NCBI RefSeq assembly: GCF_003688625.1
Contig: NZ_RCWY01000002.1
Location: forward strand, 372,001 to 436,000
Reading direction: 5' to 3'
Length of the DNA stretch: 64,000 bases
DNA from: Sphingomonas sp. PP-CE-3A-406
GTDB lineage: Bacteria; Pseudomonadota; Alphaproteobacteria; Sphingomonadales; Sphingomonadaceae
Positions 60,694-64,000 of the stretch are shown here, one piece after another. Every line of letters begins with the position of its first letter. Within the stretch, counting starts at the first letter, position 1. The position numbers and the translations under genes were made by a program. Under the pieces are notes generated by a model, which had not been told where the DNA came from, made no database searches, and saw only the letters and a program-made list of their open reading frames with translations.

Positions 60694-61731
60694 GTGAAGA
60701 CCGAGCTTCGGGCGCTGACCGGCGCGCGCGGTCTCGCCGCGTGGCTGGTCGTCCTCTACCACATCAGGCTGTCGATCGCCGGGCTTCCGCAGGCGGCGCT
60801 CGTCATCATCGCCAAGGGCTATCTCGCGGTCGACTTCTTCTTCTTGTTGTCCGGTTTCGTGATCTGGCTGACCTGGCATGAACGCCTGCGTGTGCAGGGC
60901 GTCGCCGGGATCGGCCCGTTCCTGCGCAAGCGGATCGCGCGGATCTGGCCGCTGCACATCGTTGTGCTGGCGGGTGCGGTGGCGCTAGCGCTGGTGTTCG
61001 TCGCGACCGGCCGCGCCGACCCGGTCGATTATCCCTTCGCACGACTCCCGCTCGACATACTGCTCTTGCAGAACTGGGGATTCACGGACCGCCTGGCCTG
61101 GAACGATCCGAGTTGGTCGATCAGCGCCGAACTCGGCGCCTATCTGCTGTTTCCGCTGCTGATTGCGAAGGTCGACTGGCGGCGGCTAGCCAGCCCGGTC
61201 TTGCTGGTCATCGCACTGGCGATCCTCGTGCTGCTCTACCTCACGACGGCCGCCCCGACGCTCGGTACCGATATCCCGCGCTACGGATTGCTGCGATGCC
61301 TGACCGAGTTCGCGACCGGTACGATCGTGAGCGCGCTCTGGCTGCGGTGGCGGGATGTTAGGAAAGGGCCGATCGTTATCGCTGCGTCGACCGCAGGCAT
61401 CGCGCTTCTCGCGGCTTGGGCGACTGGGGCACCCGAAACACTGATGGTCCCGGCTGCGTTCGCTTGCCTGCTACTCGTATTGGCGCTCACAACCGCGGCA
61501 AATCACAATCCGCTCTCCAGCCGGGCGATCCACTATCTTGGCGAGATCAGCTATGCCACGTATCTCGGCCATTTCATGCTGTGGGTGGTGTTCAAGCTGC
61601 TGTTCGTCAGCAACGCGGCGGCCGTCCCGCCGATATTGATCGCGCTGTACCTCAGCCTGGTACTGCTGGCCTCGATCGCCCTCTACCACCTGATAGAACG
61701 CCCAGCGCAACGCTGGCTCAACGCCCGCTAG
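60694..61731 (+). CDS. Acyltransferase 3 family membrane protein
   Basis: The 345-residue protein has about ten transmembrane spans and the acyltransferase-3 pattern: LRALTGARGLAAWLVVLYHIR at the start with the catalytic His, AVDFFFLLSGFVI near residue 46, FLRKRIARIWPLHIVVL, PSWSISAELGAYLLFPLL and LGEISYATYLGHF. Members add acyl groups, often acetyl, to surface polysaccharides. GTG 60694 is preferred over TTG 60688. It starts 10 bp after the ligase gene, so it probably decorates the same glycan. Confidence 0.88.
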   Translation: MKTELRALTGARGLAAWLVVLYHIRLSIAGLPQAALVIIAKGYLAVDFFFLLSGFVIWLTWHERLRVQGVAGIGPFLRKRIARIWPLHIVVLAGAVALALVFVATGRADPVDYPFARLPLDILLLQNWGFTDRLAWNDPSWSISAELGAYLLFPLLIAKVDWRRLASPVLLVIALAILVLLYLTTAAPTLGTDIPRYGLLRCLTEFATGTIVSALWLRWRDVRKGPIVIAASTAGIALLAAWATGAPETLMVPAAFACLLLVLALTTAANHNPLSSRAIHYLGEISYATYLGHFMLWVVFKLLFVSNAAAVPPILIALYLSLVLLASIALYHLIERPAQRWLNAR

Positions 61732-61740
61732 ACCGACCCC

Positions 61741-61799
61741 CTTGTTTCCCCGCGAAGGCGGGGACCCAGTCTGGGCTCCCGCCTTTGCGGGATAACAAG
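61741..61799. repeat. Palindromic repeat, family C copy 3
   Basis: A 59-bp palindrome (CTTGTTTCCCCGCGAAGGCG, centre CCCAGTCTGGG, right arm ending GGATAACAAG) related to those at 6753 and 20119. It lies between two convergent genes. Confidence 0.8.
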
Positions 61800-61822
61800 G
61801 AGGCGCGCGCAGACTTTTCGGA

Positions 61823-62386
61823 TCAGTCGACCGGCTCGTCGGCCAGCTCTTCCTCAAGCGCGTCGATGATCGCCTTGTTGAACGCGGGGATATCGTCCGG
61901 CTTGCGGCTCGTGATCAAATTGCCGTCGACGACGACCTCTTCGTCCACCACGTCCGCGCCCGCATTCTCCAGGTCCGTCCGGATCGACGGGAAGCTCGTC
62001 ACGCGGCGTCCGTCGATCACGTCCGCCTCGGCGAGCAGCCACGGGGCATGGCAGATCGCGGCGATGATCTTGCCGTCCTCCATGAACTCGGTGATGATCT
62101 CGATCGCGCGCTCTTCCTGACGCATCGTGTCCGGGTTGGCGACGCCGCCTGGCAGCACCAGCGCGTCGTAGTCGTCGGTATCGACCTCGTCGAGCGTCAG
62201 GTCGGGCGTCGCCGTCTCGGCCTTGTTGATGTCGCCCTTCATGCCCTGAATCGGGTCGGTCTTGATCGAGGCGAGCGTCACTTTCGCGCCCGCCGCCTCC
62301 AGCGCTTTGCGCGGTTCGAACAGTTCGACAGTCTCGAAACCATCGGCAGCGAGCATCAATACGCGAGCTTGGGAAAGATCGGCCAT
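61823..62386 (-). CDS. DJ-1/PfpI-family protein (type 1 glutamine amidotransferase-like)
   Basis: The 187-residue protein begins RVLMLAADGFETVELFEPRKAL with the family Glu and has the nucleophile elbow AAICHAPWLLAEADV with the reactive Cys-His, preceded by YDALVLPGGVANPD. It resembles the YhbO/PfpI group linked to protease or deglycase and stress functions. The C-terminus is acidic. ATG 62386 follows GGAG at 7 bp. Confidence 0.9.
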   Translation of the reverse strand: MADLSQARVLMLAADGFETVELFEPRKALEAAGAKVTLASIKTDPIQGMKGDINKAETATPDLTLDEVDTDDYDALVLPGGVANPDTMRQEERAIEIITEFMEDGKIIAAICHAPWLLAEADVIDGRRVTSFPSIRTDLENAGADVVDEEVVVDGNLITSRKPDDIPAFNKAIIDALEEELADEPVD

Positions 62387-62511
62387 GTCATGTCTCCAGT
62401 GAAATCCCGTGCCCCCTCAACCAAGCGCAGCCCGCCTCGTTCCGGAACGATGCGCCTTCCCGAACATTTGCAGAGATAGTCAGAATCAGACGCCCCCAAG
62501 GGACCACCGCA

Positions 62512-63525
62512 TTGCCCATCAAGATCGTGTATTCCGACGACTCCAAGCCCGGCATTACCCGCAAGAAGATGCGGAACGGCTGGGGCTATTGGGATGCCAA
62601 GGGCGAACGCATCACCGACCGCGACGAGATCGACCGGCTGAACGCGGTCGGCTTGCCCCCCGCCTACCGCGACGCCTGGTTCTGCCCCAAGCCCAACGGC
62701 CATATCCAGGCGGTCGGCTGGGACGAGAAAGGGCGCAAACAATACCGCTATCATCTCGGCTTCCGCGAAGCGCAGGAGGCCGCCAAGTACGAACGCTGCG
62801 CCGATTTCGGCCACGCCCTCCCCAAGATCCGCAAGGCGGTCGAGGCAGACCTTCGCAAACGCTCGCTGACCCGCGAACGCGCGGTCGCCGCGGTCATCCG
62901 CCTGCTCGACGGCGGCCACATCCGCATCGGCAACGAAGCCTATGCCGAAGCGAACGAAAGCTTCGGCGCCACGACGCTGCGCAAGCGCCACGGCGAGGTG
63001 AAGGGCTCGACGCTGAAGCTCCAGTACAAGGGCAAGTCGGGCAAGATGCGGACGCTCAGGATCACCGACCGATCGCTCAGCAGCTTCGTCAAGAAATGCC
63101 AGGACCTCGACGAGCAGCATCTGTTCGCATGGCTCGACGATGCCGGCGTCGCGCATCCGGTCACCTCGACCGACGTCAACTGCTACATCCGCGACGTCAC
63201 CGGCACCGATTTCACCGCCAAGAATTTTCGGACCTGGGCCGCCAGCGTTGCCGCGTTCGAGGCGCTGGCATCCGCCGAGCGCGACCTCAGCCTCAAGACG
63301 ATGCTTGAACCGGTCGTAGCGCGGCTCGGCAACACCCACGCGATCGCCCGGAAGAGCTACGTCCACCCGTCGCTCATCGCGCTGGTGAAGACCGGTCAGT
63401 CGACCTTCCGCAAGGCGCTCCGCCTCCCCCGCGCCAAGCGCTACCTGAGCCGCGAGGAATGTGGCCTGATTACCTTCCTCCAAGCCGGGACGCCCGCTGT
63501 TGCGACACTGGCCAAAGCGGCCTGA
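62512..63525 (+). CDS. DNA topoisomerase IB
   Basis: The 337-residue enzyme matches the poxvirus-like bacterial topoisomerase IB group: an N-terminal region with RKKMRNGWGYWDAKGERITD and LPPAYRDAWFCPKPNGHIQAVGWDEKGRKQYRYH, then a catalytic domain with AVIRLLDGGHIRIGNEAYAE (Arg), YKGKSGK (Lys), FRTWAAS (Arg) and the nucleophile Tyr in AIARKSYVHPSLI. It nicks and relaxes DNA through a 3'-phosphotyrosine. The start is TTG 62512 with CAAGGGA upstream. Confidence 0.92.
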   Translation: MPIKIVYSDDSKPGITRKKMRNGWGYWDAKGERITDRDEIDRLNAVGLPPAYRDAWFCPKPNGHIQAVGWDEKGRKQYRYHLGFREAQEAAKYERCADFGHALPKIRKAVEADLRKRSLTRERAVAAVIRLLDGGHIRIGNEAYAEANESFGATTLRKRHGEVKGSTLKLQYKGKSGKMRTLRITDRSLSSFVKKCQDLDEQHLFAWLDDAGVAHPVTSTDVNCYIRDVTGTDFTAKNFRTWAASVAAFEALASAERDLSLKTMLEPVVARLGNTHAIARKSYVHPSLIALVKTGQSTFRKALRLPRAKRYLSREECGLITFLQAGTPAVATLAKAA

Positions 63526-63536
63526 CGAGTATTTCC

Positions 63537-64000
63537 ATGACCAATACCATTGCCGCCGCCAAGCAACCGATCTTCGACGCGGGCGACGTCGGCGACCAGG
63601 CGCAGGGCTTCGTCACCGCCAGCTTCGCCTGGGTCCAGGCCTATTGGCTCCAGATCCTGATCGCGTTCGGGATCGGCGCGGTGATCGTCGTCGCACTCCA
63701 CACCGCGCGCCGCTTCGGCAGCAAACTCTGCGAACGCCCGCGCGCGCTCAACGGCTGGGGCATCGTCGTCGGCAAGGCGATCGCACGCACCGGCAATTTC
63801 TTTATCGTCATGCTCGCCGCCAAGCTGGTCGCGGGATACTCCGCCGCCCCCGGCGAAGTCGCGACGACGATCAACTTCCTGTTTACCGTCGCCGCGGTGT
63901 TCCAGGCGGCCGTCTGGGTCCGCGAGATCATCCTCGGCGCGATCGAGCACCGCACGCAATCCGAACATTATTCGGGCGAGGCGCTGCTTTCCGCGATGGG
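63537..64000 (+). CDS. Mechanosensitive ion channel (MscS-like), 3'-truncated by the window edge
   Basis: The frame starts at ATG 63537 and runs off the window after 154 residues. Three hydrophobic spans are visible (LQILIAFGIGAVIVVALH, NFFIVMLAAKLVAG and NFLFTVAAVFQAAVWV), followed by REIILGAIEHRTQSEHYSGEALLSAM. The pattern resembles the N-terminal membrane domain of MscS-family proteins that precedes the pore helix. The pore helix and the C-terminal domain lie outside the window, so this call is partly inference. Confidence 0.7.
   Translation, partial: MTNTIAAAKQPIFDAGDVGDQAQGFVTASFAWVQAYWLQILIAFGIGAVIVVALHTARRFGSKLCERPRALNGWGIVVGKAIARTGNFFIVMLAAKLVAGYSAAPGEVATTINFLFTVAAVFQAAVWVREIILGAIEHRTQSEHYSGEALLSAM

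Overview
The window is about 64 kb of GC-rich chromosome from an alphaproteobacterium, most likely a Sphingomonas-like member of the Sphingomonadales. The evidence is the block rpsT-dnaA next to mutM-ubiE-ubiB-coaBC-dut, a TimA/Tim44-like protein and MltA beside secB, rpmH-rnpA-yidD-yidC-engB, exosortase-A-type polysaccharide genes, and several families of palindromic intergenic repeats. I see no phage, transposase or CRISPR array. Genus is inferred from gene content only.

Layout. 1-2.6 kb: end of an FtsX-like ABC permease and its lipocalin-like (AttH/CrtC) partner. 2.6-5.6 kb (minus): RlpA lipoprotein, SleB-type cell wall hydrolase, tRNA-Leu, ComM. 5.7-9.5 kb: small membrane protein, then rpmH-rnpA-yidD-yidC-engB; rpmH is nested inside the only rnpA frame with a canonical start that keeps its conserved N-terminus. 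9.5-14 kb: S41 protease lipoprotein, PAP2 protein, glutathione S-transferase, dapE. 14-16.7 kb (minus): Smr protein, mltA, TimA/Tim44-like protein. 16.8-20 kb: secB, murJ, trpS. 20-24.1 kb: dnaA, rpsT, mutM (minus) and ubiE (plus). 24.1-30 kb: repeat-filled gap, ubiB, an unknown membrane protein, coaBC, dut, a small unknown, moeB/thiF-like. 30-34.8 kb: galU, wecB-wecC (nucleotide sugars for surface polysaccharide), FKBP isomerase, rpsU. 35-39.2 kb: cysS, 2-hydroxyacid dehydrogenase, class II DAHP synthase, tRNA-Glu.

The accessory core is 39.3-49.2 kb. Nine minus-strand genes, joined by six ATGA stop/start overlaps, diverge from a LacI-family regulator. They encode an MFS permease, a cytoplasmic TIM-barrel epimerase, a Gfo/Idh/MocA dehydrogenase, a secreted cytochrome c, a Tat-type hydroxypyruvate-isomerase-like protein, a secreted DUF1080 protein, a Tat-type gluconate-2-dehydrogenase subunit-3-like protein, a Tat-type sugar isomerase and a GMC oxidoreductase. 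This reads as a regulon that oxidises a glycoside at C3 in the periplasm, passes electrons to cytochrome c, cleaves the 3-keto-glycoside, and imports and processes the ketosugar. A 16-bp inverted repeat lies on the -35 box of the predicted operon promoter. The families are known; the substrate and this exact gene set are what may be new.

49.2-55.1 kb: mixed housekeeping and stress genes (NUDIX, extensin-like, transglutaminase-like, Bax-inhibitor-like, ThpR, Cu/Zn SOD). 55.4-57 kb: MFS transporter. 57-61.7 kb: exosortase-A-associated glycosyltransferase and O-glycosylation ligase with a 48-residue protein, an anchor-like protein and an acyltransferase. 61.8-64 kb: DJ-1/PfpI protein, topoisomerase IB, and the start of an MscS-type channel that runs off the window.
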